Below are positions 8,616-15,555 of a DNA stretch of 33,404 nt, one piece after another (position 1 is the first letter of the stretch; every line of letters starts with the position of its first letter). Source of the DNA: Piscinibacter defluvii. GTDB taxonomy: Bacteria; Pseudomonadota; Gammaproteobacteria; Burkholderiales; Burkholderiaceae_C. Under the pieces are notes generated by a model. It ran no database searches. It worked only from the letters and a program-made list of their open reading frames with translations, and was not told where the DNA came from. The DNA lies in contig NZ_RCHJ01000036.1 of assembly GCF_004011805.1 (NCBI RefSeq), positions 1-33,404 of the forward strand, read 5' to 3'. Both the position numbers and the translations under genes were made by a program.

Positions 8616-8644
8616 GTGGCACTCCTTGAGTGGGGGTGCCACAT
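8614..8644 (-). promoter_or_regulatory. Start-codon hairpin / dyad before the XPB-like helicase
   Basis: Two perfect 9-base inverted arms (8614-8622 and 8636-8644) enclose 13 bases. In the minus-strand transcript the Shine-Dalgarno AAGGAG lies in the loop and at its edge, while the start codon lies at the 3' foot of the stem. The element could act as a translational switch in RNA, or as a DNA operator for a dimeric repressor. Confidence 0.55.
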
Positions 8645-8713
8645 CCTTGAACCCAAGTCAGCGCCTTCAAGGCCTCGGCGCCGAGATCAGCGCTGTCCGC
8701 GCCGCGCCCCGGC

Positions 8714-9823
8714 TTAAGCCGGCAGTGACGCGAACTCGAAGCCGTTCTTGCTTCTCTTCTTGACGCTGAGCATCGCCTGGTCGGCCGCGTCGATCGCCTG
8801 TTGTGGCGTCGAGATGCCATCGTGCGGCAGCGTGCAGATCCCGATGCTCGCGCCGAGCCGCAGCCGCGCGTCCTGCAGCCGTACGGCGCGCACGGACAGA
8901 GCGATCTTCTCGGCCAGGATCTCGGCGTCCTGGCGATCGTTCATGCCTCGCGCGACGATCGCGAACTCGTCCCCCCCAAGCCGCCCGACAACGTCGGTCG
9001 AACGAACGCATCCACGCAAGGCCTCGGCAACGTCCACGAGCGCCTTGTCGCCGGCGTGGTGGCCGATCTGATCGTTGACTGCCTTGAACCCGTCAAGGTC
9101 GACGTAGAAGACGCACGCTGCCATGCCGGTAGAGCGCGATTCCTCCAGCACACGGCTCAACGCGCTCGTGAATCCGACGCGGTTCGCCACCCGGGTGAGT
9201 GCGTCCATCCGCGTGGCCTCTTCTGCGTCCAGGGCCCTTTGTTCGGCCGCACGCCGGCGCAGGTCCAGCTTGCGCGCGAGCGCCACACCGTAGAGCGGTA
9301 CGAAGATCGCCGCCAGCACCAGGCCCGCGCTCGCGGCGCCATAGGCTCGCCAGTAGGGCACGACGAGAAACACCGTCGACAGGCCCACAGCCGCGAGGGC
9401 TGCGCTGTACATCGCAATGCGCATACCGAAGCGCAGACCGTTGCCCAGGCTCATGAAGATCGGTAGCCACGCGATAACGGCCATCGCCTCGCCACCACGC
9501 CACATCACCAGGCAGAAGCTCAGTTCATCCAGGAAGATGACCGCGAGCAGGCGCACTCTCACCGATCCAAACTCCGCGGCCACTACGACGCACCACGTGC
9601 ACGCGAACAGCAGGTAGGCGCCAATGCATTGCAACGGCACCGCCAGGTCTCCGAAGTACCCCGTCAACTGCGCCGCTGCGTAGGCGCCGAGGACCACCAG
9701 TGCGAGCGCCACGCGAAGCGCGGCCTGGCCGCCTTCGCCATCGACGAAATCTACGCCCCCCAGCGGAATCGCAAGAATCGACCGCAGGCGGCTCTTGGAC
9801 TGGAGTCGCTTCTTCGGGCCCAC
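8714..9823 (-). CDS. Membrane-anchored GGDEF diguanylate cyclase
   Basis: 369-aa enzyme that would make c-di-GMP from two GTP. The N-terminal half (about 33-185) holds roughly six hydrophobic helices, placing it in the inner membrane; a basic linker (KLDLRRRAAEQR) leads to the GGDEF domain from about 205. The active-site motif GGDEF is at 283-287 and the RxxD inhibitory I-site (RSTD, 274-277) lies exactly five residues upstream, so both catalysis and product inhibition look intact. It is co-directional with the backbone genes, with 98 bases before the XPB-like helicase, and may be a cargo gene coupling the element to host attachment or biofilm state (inference). Confidence 0.92.
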   Translation of the reverse strand: MGPKKRLQSKSRLRSILAIPLGGVDFVDGEGGQAALRVALALVVLGAYAAAQLTGYFGDLAVPLQCIGAYLLFACTWCVVVAAEFGSVRVRLLAVIFLDELSFCLVMWRGGEAMAVIAWLPIFMSLGNGLRFGMRIAMYSAALAAVGLSTVFLVVPYWRAYGAASAGLVLAAIFVPLYGVALARKLDLRRRAAEQRALDAEEATRMDALTRVANRVGFTSALSRVLEESRSTGMAACVFYVDLDGFKAVNDQIGHHAGDKALVDVAEALRGCVRSTDVVGRLGGDEFAIVARGMNDRQDAEILAEKIALSVRAVRLQDARLRLGASIGICTLPHDGISTPQQAIDAADQAMLSVKKRSKNGFEFASLPA

Positions 9824-9922
9824 GGCGGCATTGTCGGCGGCGGGCTTGCCGACTTGAGCAGGCGTTGTGGCGCAGAGCGTTGAATTCGCCCGGAGACTCG
9901 TAGACCTACCACGGCCTCCCGC

Positions 9923-10222
9923 TCAATTCGTGGCACCCGCGGCACCGGCTTTGAACCGGGCCCGCAACAGCTGGTATTCGCGGCAGCGGTCATCCATGTC
10001 CTTCCACGCGCTTAGGACCGCCTCTCGGTGCGCATTGGACAGCCTCTCAAACTCCGCTTCGGCCTGGTTCCACGTGTGGCCGTGTTGGCGCAAGGAGGCG
10101 ATCAAAGAGCCGTGACTCTGGGTAAGCGCTCCCCACGCTTGCTGTTCAAGGCCAGCTCGCTCTCTCGCCACATACCATGCGTCCAAAGCCGCGTTCAACT
10201 GCTCTTTAGTTACCGTCGACAT
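9923..10222 (-). CDS. Small soluble protein of unknown function
   Basis: 99-aa protein, not recognised. It is predicted almost all helical (many Ala, Glu, Leu, Arg; for example AEAEFERLSNAHREAVLSAW) and could form a coiled coil. The start has an excellent ribosome-binding site, GGGAGGAAT directly before the ATG. It lies 41 bases downstream of the 173-aa gene and about 100 bases upstream of the diguanylate cyclase, all in the same orientation. Confidence 0.68.
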   Translation of the reverse strand: MSTVTKEQLNAALDAWYVARERAGLEQQAWGALTQSHGSLIASLRQHGHTWNQAEAEFERLSNAHREAVLSAWKDMDDRCREYQLLRARFKAGAAGATN

Positions 10223-10263
10223 ATTCCTCCCTGTTGTTCAGACCCGACTCGGCACTGGCGCAA

Positions 10264-10785
10264 TCAATACGACCCGGTCTCGGGGTTGTAGTTGTCCATC
10301 ATCTCGTTGAAGTCTGGAGCATCGGACGGATAGCGCCTCGACTTCTCTCCCGGAAAGGGTGACTTTCCCCATTGGAAGGGCCACTTCGTCCACTTGCGCG
10401 CTCTGAGATCTGCGAACAGAAGCCCCTGGCTCACGGTCGCAGCCCGGTAAGACTGGCCAGGCGAGAACTCATCGTCTCGCTGCATCAGCCAGTCGTAGGC
10501 CAGCACAGCCTTTCTGCAGTGCTGCCAGCCACCGAGGATCAATGCGCATTCCGTGAGGCCATGCCCTCTGGACATACGTCGCAACATCCCAGGGCGGCGC
10601 GAGGGAGTCGCCCCCACGATGTCTAGGATCAGGTCTTCGTGGTCAGCGATGAAACGCTCCAACCTCTTATGGTCAGCCAGCGCCTCCTCGTAAAGGATAC
10701 TTCGTTCTTCCGGCCGTTCGTAGCCCAGGGTCACGAACTCCCAGACATGGCCGATCGCCTCATCGCGATAGCGCCAAGTGCTCAT
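10264..10785 (-). CDS. Protein of unknown function
   Basis: 173-aa soluble protein, not recognised. The start ATG at 10783-10785 is preferred because GGAGG lies 7 bases upstream; the reading frame stays open 36 codons further upstream but without a site. The N-terminal 120 residues look helical with scattered charged pairs, and the C-terminal 50 residues are rich in Trp, Lys, Pro and Tyr (WTKWPFQWGKSPFPG). The 125 bases to the DUF1173 gene show nothing else convincing. Confidence 0.6.
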   Translation of the reverse strand: MSTWRYRDEAIGHVWEFVTLGYERPEERSILYEEALADHKRLERFIADHEDLILDIVGATPSRRPGMLRRMSRGHGLTECALILGGWQHCRKAVLAYDWLMQRDDEFSPGQSYRAATVSQGLLFADLRARKWTKWPFQWGKSPFPGEKSRRYPSDAPDFNEMMDNYNPETGSY

Positions 10786-10910
10786 GGTTGCCTCCGTCGT
10801 TCGCCCGTCGAACGCGGCCGTCGAGTTGACTGCTGCCATAGCAGCCAGGGCAACAACGCATTCCGCCTCTACTGCAGGCCGCCGATAGCGCACTCTAATC
10901 CTGTCGGACC

Positions 10911-12191
10911 CTACCGCGTAACTTCATCGCCATGCGCCGCCCGCGCATTAGCCTCTTCGACACCACTTCCTCGTGAGCGCGCCGGCGCACGGGCCGGAAG
11001 AATGGGCATCTGTTTGTCCGTGTGCCAAGCCCACGCTTCTGAGCCAAGAGCCTGCACGGCCTTTTCCTTGGCGCTCTGTTCCTTCGGCTCTAGGAAGGTA
11101 CTTATCACGTGCAACGGGAACGGCCCGCCTTCGGTGTCCAGCAGCAGCGCATTCGGGAAGCACGCCCCGCTCTTTGCGTCGAACCGCAGCGGCTTCATGA
11201 ACGAGCGCCCCTGCTGCTGCAGCTCTTCGATGAGCGGAAGCTCATGCAACCCCTCGAGCGGGATCCACTGGTCGGACACCAGCATCATCGACAGCGAGTC
11301 GATCTGGTAGATGTGCTCGCGCTTCGCGTAGATCAGTGCCGCCATCACCACCATCGGCTTGCGCTCGACGTCAGCATCGCGCGCCTGCAAGGTCGCGGCG
11401 TACGCACGCTCCGCCCTCTCCCAGGCCTTGTTCTCCATGTAGAGCGGCACATCAGGCATGTGCTTGACCAGCAGCTTGCGGCCGTAGGCGGTCTGCTCCA
11501 CGCCGTTGAACTGCCCGATGACGATCGCCATCTTGTAGGCGACGTCGTCTCCCGGCGAAAGCAGCATCGCGAGCTTGCGGCGGCGGCGCTCGCCGATCTC
11601 GTCCTTGTCGGCGACGCGAAACGGCTCGGGGACGTATAGCCGCTTGTCGAGGGTCTCGCCCTTGAGCGTGACGCCTGCCGCCGCGAGCTCGAGGTACTTC
11701 TTGAACACACCCTGCGAGCGCTTGCCTTCCATCGCCGGGTACCACCGGTTCAGGCCGGCGCGATGGTAGAGAAAGTGCAGCACTGCGCGCAGGCTCATCT
11801 TCTTGCGCGGGGCATTGACCGCAGGCGGCTCGCCGTTGGCCTCGCCGCGCGGGAGCGGCTTGCCAGAGACGCGCGAGAACGGGAAATCCGTCCGGATCTC
11901 CACGTGGTCGGCGTTGTGCTCGACGATTGCCTCGCCGACGAGTTCACCGAGCCCCGACACGCCCGCTTCGGGCTCGAAGCTCTGGCACGTCGGGTGATGC
12001 ATGTCGCCGGTGCCCGGCATGCGCTTCACCACGAACTCGCCGTGCTTGGCCACGTACATCTCGACGCCGCCCTGCACGCACATGCAGCGGGGGCGCTCTG
12101 AGGTCTGGTACACGCGCGCCAGCGCGTCCTGCAAGCCGGGATCCGACGCCAGGAGCGTTCTGCCCTTGATGAAGTACCGCACCACTTCCAT
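10911..12191 (-). CDS. DUF1173 family protein
   Basis: 426-aa protein of the DUF1173 family, found mostly on plasmids and integrative elements of proteobacteria; function unknown. Family features visible are an RCMCVQGGVEMYV segment near residue 35-47, KRMPGTGDMHHPTCQSFEPE near 57-76 (Cys/His pattern that could bind metal) and an RHR-like basic helical region in the middle. The start at 12189-12191 is set by AAGGAGG five bases upstream. A small GGCGCT/AGCGCC hairpin (12204-12220) lies between the preceding recombinase-like gene and this ribosome-binding site. The C-terminal 40 residues are Ala/Arg-rich and probably disordered. Confidence 0.82.
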   Translation of the reverse strand: MEVVRYFIKGRTLLASDPGLQDALARVYQTSERPRCMCVQGGVEMYVAKHGEFVVKRMPGTGDMHHPTCQSFEPEAGVSGLGELVGEAIVEHNADHVEIRTDFPFSRVSGKPLPRGEANGEPPAVNAPRKKMSLRAVLHFLYHRAGLNRWYPAMEGKRSQGVFKKYLELAAAGVTLKGETLDKRLYVPEPFRVADKDEIGERRRRKLAMLLSPGDDVAYKMAIVIGQFNGVEQTAYGRKLLVKHMPDVPLYMENKAWERAERAYAATLQARDADVERKPMVVMAALIYAKREHIYQIDSLSMMLVSDQWIPLEGLHELPLIEELQQQGRSFMKPLRFDAKSGACFPNALLLDTEGGPFPLHVISTFLEPKEQSAKEKAVQALGSEAWAWHTDKQMPILPARAPARSRGSGVEEANARAAHGDEVTR

Positions 12192-12233
12192 CGCTACCTC
12201 CTTGGCGCTCCGGTAGCGCCTCACTTTGGCCCT

Positions 12234-13139
12234 TCAGAGTGCCGCCGTGCTCGAGTCCGCGGAGACTTCTGCCGTCGAGGTCAGCCGCTTGACCGACCGC
12301 CTGGACCTCAAGCCGAGCAGTTGCTGAACCTGATCCCGATCCGCGCCCTTTCGGCTCATGGCGAGCGCGACATGCCGCCGCAGCTGTTGCGCCGTCATGC
12401 CGGCCCAGCCCGCGCGCGCGAACACCTGGCGAAGGGTCGCCTGCAGGTACTTGCAGGTTGGACGCGGGTCGCTGGGTGAGCGCGGCGTGATCAGAAACGG
12501 CCCGCCTGACTCGGTCAGAAAGAGCCGGCTGTTCGGGTCCAGGCCGCGGTACCGACCGAGTTCTCCCAGACCTTGCATGCGATGCACGCGCGCATCGAGA
12601 TAGGCATCGATGCTCTCGACCGCGAGCTGCGAGGTGAACAAGAGGGGCCTTGCCGCCCCGTTGACCGCTGCTTCGGGGCGAAGCGTCGACACCGTCCTCG
12701 TGGAGCCGTCCGCCAAGAGGTAGTCTCGGACCTCGAGCCGCGCAAGTTCAATCGTCTTCAGGCCCGTCGTGAAAAGCGTCCAGACCAGCGCAGCATCGCG
12801 GTCGCCAGCGCCGCTCTTTACCCTCAGCCGCGCCGCGGCCTCGGCGAGCTTTCGCTGGTCCGGCACGGCGGCGCGTTTGCCGGGAAGCGGGCTCCTGAAC
12901 TCCTTCGCGGCGGCCATGATCGTCGCTCGTTCGCGCCGCAAGGTCGCCAGATCGTTGATCCACTCGGCCCGGAAGTCACCCAGTAGCCCGGCCTGGTTGA
13001 GTCGGCGGACCAGACCCTTTACGCGGCGCTCGACGGTAGACCGGACCACTCCAAGCTGCGACGCGGCCTCGCGATAGGTCAGCTGTCGGCCGAGGACCGC
13101 TTCCGCGAGGCTGAGCAGATCGTCATCAAACGCTTGCAT
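12234..13139 (-). CDS. Tyrosine-recombinase-fold protein lacking catalytic residues
   Basis: 301-aa protein. The N-terminus has a helix-turn-helix (LTYREAASQLGVVRSTVERRV, about 20-40). The C-terminal 190 residues follow the integrase catalytic fold: TTGLKTIELARLEV corresponds to the box with the first catalytic Arg (here Lys), MTAQQLRRHVA corresponds to HxLRHT (His replaced by Gln, one Arg kept), LLGLRSRRSVKRLT corresponds to LGHxS...Y (His and the nucleophilic Tyr both missing). It therefore probably binds DNA without cutting it. An ATG at 13182-13184 with AGGA before it is an alternative start adding 15 residues. It leads the minus-strand gene row and faces the klcA operon across a 500-base spacer, so a regulatory role is plausible. 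Confidence 0.72.
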   Translation of the reverse strand: MQAFDDDLLSLAEAVLGRQLTYREAASQLGVVRSTVERRVKGLVRRLNQAGLLGDFRAEWINDLATLRRERATIMAAAKEFRSPLPGKRAAVPDQRKLAEAAARLRVKSGAGDRDAALVWTLFTTGLKTIELARLEVRDYLLADGSTRTVSTLRPEAAVNGAARPLLFTSQLAVESIDAYLDARVHRMQGLGELGRYRGLDPNSRLFLTESGGPFLITPRSPSDPRPTCKYLQATLRQVFARAGWAGMTAQQLRRHVALAMSRKGADRDQVQQLLGLRSRRSVKRLTSTAEVSADSSTAAL

Positions 13140-13360
13140 GGGCGTCCAGTTCTCGCGCCGACCAGACCAGACCCGCGCTCGCATGATCCTGAAGCAGGAC
13201 ACCCCGCGGCGCCAAACGGAAATGCCGGCGCTACGACCCCCCGAAAGTGCCGGTCGACCCCTCCCCCCCCTCCCCCTTCCCCATGCTGCCGTACGGCCGA
13301 CCGCACCAGCGCGCGCCGACGTCCTCGCCGCTGCGCTCTTCCCAGGCGAGCCGCTTTGAT

Positions 13361-13458
13361 CCATACTGCAAGGGCTTCTGGCACCTCTGCCAAGCCGCCT
13401 TCGCAGGCGTTCCGGCCCAGCCGGCGTTAGCGGTCGTGACCCGCACGTGTATCCCCCC
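13361..13458. repeat. Intergenic conserved motif, copy A
   Basis: The core (13406-13458) matches copy B (17867-17919) at 47 of 53 positions. It contains the hairpin CCGGC-CCA-GCCGG (13412-13424). Upstream, CCATACT (13361-13367) and a GCC-rich block are also shared at nearly the same distance. Both copies lie between divergently transcribed genes. On the minus strand four of six differences fall at third codon positions of one open frame, so a tiny conserved peptide cannot be excluded. Confidence 0.6.
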
Positions 13459-13575
13459 GCTCCCGCGGGCAGCAGTCCCCATTGGCGCAAGCCCGGGCCT
13501 GCGGATTCCTCACCCCTGATGGGCGTCCCTGCCTCCGGCTCATAGCAGCCGCGCAGAGTTCTGCCTGACACACCC

Positions 13576-13603
13576 ACAACCCGAGCTCGGGCGACAACCC
13601 GAG
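13576..13603 (+). promoter_or_regulatory. Paired direct repeats and palindrome upstream of klcA
   Basis: Two copies of ACAACCCGAG start at 13576 and 13594, 18 bases apart. The first overlaps the perfect palindrome CCCGAGCTCGGG (13580-13591). They end about 40 bases before the klcA start, so they lie in or near its promoter or leader. Repressor binding is a reasonable guess because klcA-type genes are commonly plasmid-regulated. Confidence 0.4.
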
Positions 13604-13644
13604 TAGGGGTTCGCTCGTGCTCATGCGCTTGAAAGGAAAGCGAC

Positions 13645-14106
13645 ATGTCCCACGAAACCATCCCTCTCGCCCTGGCCGAAGGTCAGACCGGCGACTCGGC
13701 CACCGCGGCCAGCATCTCGGCCGTCCTCGTGCCGGACAACCGGCGCCTCGACTTCCTGCCGCGCCACTTCGGCGAGCGCGCCATGCTGAAGTTCGAGAAC
13801 TCGGTCTACGACTGGATGGGCAACCTCTGCTCCGCCTACAACGGCGGCTACTGGAACTACATGGAACTGTCCAACGGCGGCGCCTTCATGTTCCCGGCCG
13901 GCGTGGACCAGTTCGAGATCAAGGTCGATGGCAACGGCTTCGACCGCAAGGTCGGCGCGGAAGTCGCCGGCATCATCGCCACGGCGTTCGCCCTGAACGG
14001 CATGCTCTGGCGCGGCCATGACAGCCTGACCGAGAAGTACGAGCAGCTGCTCGACTTCATTTCCGAGCACCCCGAAAGCGCGACGATCCGCCGCGCCCTC
14101 GACTAG
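13645..14106 (+). CDS. klcA: ArdB/KlcA-type anti-restriction protein
   Basis: 153-aa cytoplasmic protein of the ArdB/KlcA family, which relieves type I restriction of incoming plasmid DNA. The family signature is clear: LDFLPRHFG (35-43), MLKFENSVYDWMGNLCSAYNGGYWNYMELSNGGAFM (47-82) and GNGFDRKVGAEVAGIIATAFAL (97-118). The length is typical. AAAGGAAA precedes the ATG. It is the first gene of a plus-strand row that runs to the terminator at 16967; the next gene starts 11 bases downstream. Its place suggests early expression after transfer (family knowledge plus inference). Confidence 0.93.
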   Translation: MSHETIPLALAEGQTGDSATAASISAVLVPDNRRLDFLPRHFGERAMLKFENSVYDWMGNLCSAYNGGYWNYMELSNGGAFMFPAGVDQFEIKVDGNGFDRKVGAEVAGIIATAFALNGMLWRGHDSLTEKYEQLLDFISEHPESATIRRALD

Positions 14107-14117
14107 GTGAGGCAGCC

Positions 14118-14336
14118 ATGCTCACGCACCGGCTCAACCGGCTCCTGGTGCTCCTGACCGGGATGCGCAACTACAAGCCGCAGCAGCTGATCGCCGTTCT
14201 GCAGGATCGGCGCTATCCGCCTCTGTTGCGCGTGGCCGCATTGCGTTGGCTCATCCACTGGGCCCCGCTCGAGGTCACCAAGGGCGCGTGCTACGCGCAA
14301 CGACGCCGGGCTGTGCGGCTGCACTACAGCGTCTAG
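14118..14336 (+). CDS. Small basic protein of unknown function
   Basis: 72-aa very basic protein (many Arg, Lys and His), not recognised. A helical N-terminus (HRLNRLLVLLTG) is followed by a segment like a single alpha-helical repeat (LQDRRYPPLLRVAALRWL) and a basic tail. It starts 11 bases after klcA with GTGAGG upstream and is followed by a strong hairpin. Nucleic-acid or protein binding is possible from its charge, but nothing more can be said. Confidence 0.6.
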   Translation: MLTHRLNRLLVLLTGMRNYKPQQLIAVLQDRRYPPLLRVAALRWLIHWAPLEVTKGACYAQRRRAVRLHYSV

Positions 14337-14364
14337 CTAGCCCGCTCCCCTCATCCAACCCCAC

Positions 14365-14398
14365 GGGGCCGACCTTGCCCCTGGGCATCGTCGGCCCC
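14365..14398 (+). terminator. Long hairpin between operon genes (attenuator or processing site)
   Basis: Nine-base arms GGGGCCGAC (14365-14373) and GTCGGCCCC (14390-14398) enclose a second stem TGCCC/GGGCA with only small internal loops. Only TTGT follows, so it is at best a weak intrinsic terminator. It lies 28 bases after the 72-aa gene and 22 before the next, and could reduce downstream expression or stabilise the upstream mRNA. Confidence 0.5.
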
Positions 14399-14420
14399 TT
14401 GTACATCGAGGTGTCACACG

Positions 14421-14900
14421 ATGACCAAGTCCAATCCGAGCGTCGGCCCCATCAGCGACGCGACACGCGAAGACCTGGAGACACTGGCCTTCGACTTTGC
14501 GTGGACCCTGCGAAAGCTGTCGACTGCCGATCGCGATCGCGAACGTCGGCGCGCAGCCCTGGCTGCGCTCGCCCAGTACGACGGGCGAGCGGAAGACGAC
14601 GAAGGTGCCCTCGGCAACTTCGTCGATACCGCGGGCCGCGAAGCGTTGGAGGGCTACTGCTCTCCCTACCTTCGCTTCGACGAGAACCCGCATGGCCAGT
14701 TCGGCTTCTGGCCGGACATCTCCTCCCTGGAGGACGACGCGCGCTCGCGCAGCGGCGTCGTGAAGGTCAATGCCGGCGACCCGTGGCCACCGCTTTGGCC
14801 TCCTCACGGCGACGACATCCACTACGTGATGGAAGTCAACGACCACGGCAACGTCACGCTCTACAGCCGCTCGCGACGCGAGCTCTGGAGCTGCGTGTAG
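14421..14900 (+). CDS. Protein of unknown function in the klcA operon
   Basis: 159-aa acidic protein, not recognised. The N-terminal 60 residues are helical and charged; the C-terminal part is rich in aromatic and Pro residues (FGFWPDISSL, DPWPPLWPPHGDD, then HYVMEVNDHGNVTLYSR), suggesting a compact beta domain. It begins 84 bases after the 72-aa gene, beyond the hairpin, with GAGGTG about 11 bases before the ATG. A hairpin CCGCATC/GATGCGG lies just after its stop. Confidence 0.6.
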   Translation: MTKSNPSVGPISDATREDLETLAFDFAWTLRKLSTADRDRERRRAALAALAQYDGRAEDDEGALGNFVDTAGREALEGYCSPYLRFDENPHGQFGFWPDISSLEDDARSRSGVVKVNAGDPWPPLWPPHGDDIHYVMEVNDHGNVTLYSRSRRELWSCV

Positions 14901-14998
14901 ATCCGAGCCGCATCTCCCAGATGCGGCGCTTCGCTGGGAACCTGAAGCCCACCAATCCCCCCTGCGCACGCGACATCGTCCGCGCGCTCATCCAACGC

Positions 14999-15016
14999 AC
15001 GGGCCTTCGGGCCCGT
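14999..15016 (+). promoter_or_regulatory. UUCG-capped hairpin in the leader of the DUF6878-like gene
   Basis: Arms ACGGGC and GCCCGT close a C(UUCG)G loop, an unusually stable RNA tetraloop. It sits about 14 bases before the AAAGGAG ribosome-binding site of the gene at 15043 and could protect the 5' end of a processed mRNA. Confidence 0.4.
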
Positions 15017-15042
15017 GCCCACTTCACGAAAGGAGCTTCCTC

Positions 15043-15555
15043 ATGGAAGTTCAAGTCATCGAAGCCACCCCCGTGGCACTGCCACCGCCGAGCCAGGATG
15101 ACGTCCGCCTGGTCGTCGCGTCGAAACCCGACGAGGCCGCGCGGGTCATCTTCAACTTCAACAAGCATGCCCTCGCCGCCGCGATGCGCGCCATCGGCTT
15201 CACGTCGGTGGTCGTGACCTACACCGGCGACGGGGACAGCGGCCAGATCGACGAGATCGGCTTCCAGCCACCGGACATCGAGGAAGGCCTGAACAAGGCC
15301 GTGGTCGCGCAGATGCGCTATCGCTGGGACGAAGAGCGCCATTGCGGTGGCAGCGAACTCGTCTTCGAGGAGATGCACCTCGGCAGCATTGCCGAAGCGC
15401 TGTGCGACACCGCGATCTCGTTCGGTGGGCACGACGGCTACGAGAACAACGATGGCGGCAGTGGCCAGTTCACGCTGCAGGCCTCCGACGCATCCGCCAT
15501 CCTCGAGCACACGGACTACTACACCGAGTCCTACACCACTACGCACGAGCTATGA
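15043..15555 (+). CDS. DUF6878-like protein
   Basis: 170-aa soluble acidic protein. The pattern of an N-terminal helical segment (FNFNKHALAAAMRAIGFTSVVVTYTGDGDSGQ), EEMHLGSIAEALCDTAISF and a C-terminal GYENNDGGSGQFTL...LEHTDYYTE resembles DUF6878 proteins found on plasmids and integrative elements; the match is from memory. AAAGGAG lies upstream of the ATG. The stop overlaps the start of the TIM-barrel gene (ATGA), indicating coupled translation. Confidence 0.68.
   Translation: MEVQVIEATPVALPPPSQDDVRLVVASKPDEAARVIFNFNKHALAAAMRAIGFTSVVVTYTGDGDSGQIDEIGFQPPDIEEGLNKAVVAQMRYRWDEERHCGGSELVFEEMHLGSIAEALCDTAISFGGHDGYENNDGGSGQFTLQASDASAILEHTDYYTESYTTTHEL

Larger units (their letters stand above)
13140..13644. 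other. Divergent intergenic region, no gene
   Basis: About 500 bases separate the recombinase-like gene (minus) from klcA (plus). No protein-coding segment is convincing. It holds a pyrimidine-rich run (13261-13281), a copy of the 53-bp motif that recurs at 17867-17919, and two direct repeats plus a palindrome just before klcA. It most likely carries divergent promoters and regulator sites. Confidence 0.6.

Noticed and set aside
6054-8717. 887-codon open frame on the plus strand
   Set aside because: Antisense to the XPB-like helicase and the DinG-like 5' end; composition is that of a high-GC shadow frame.
13231-13482. 83-codon minus-strand frame containing the conserved VTTANAGWAGTP peptide
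   Set aside because: A similar peptide occurs at the other motif copy, but homology stops outside the 53-bp core and no ribosome-binding site is evident; kept as a nucleotide motif, with the peptide option noted.
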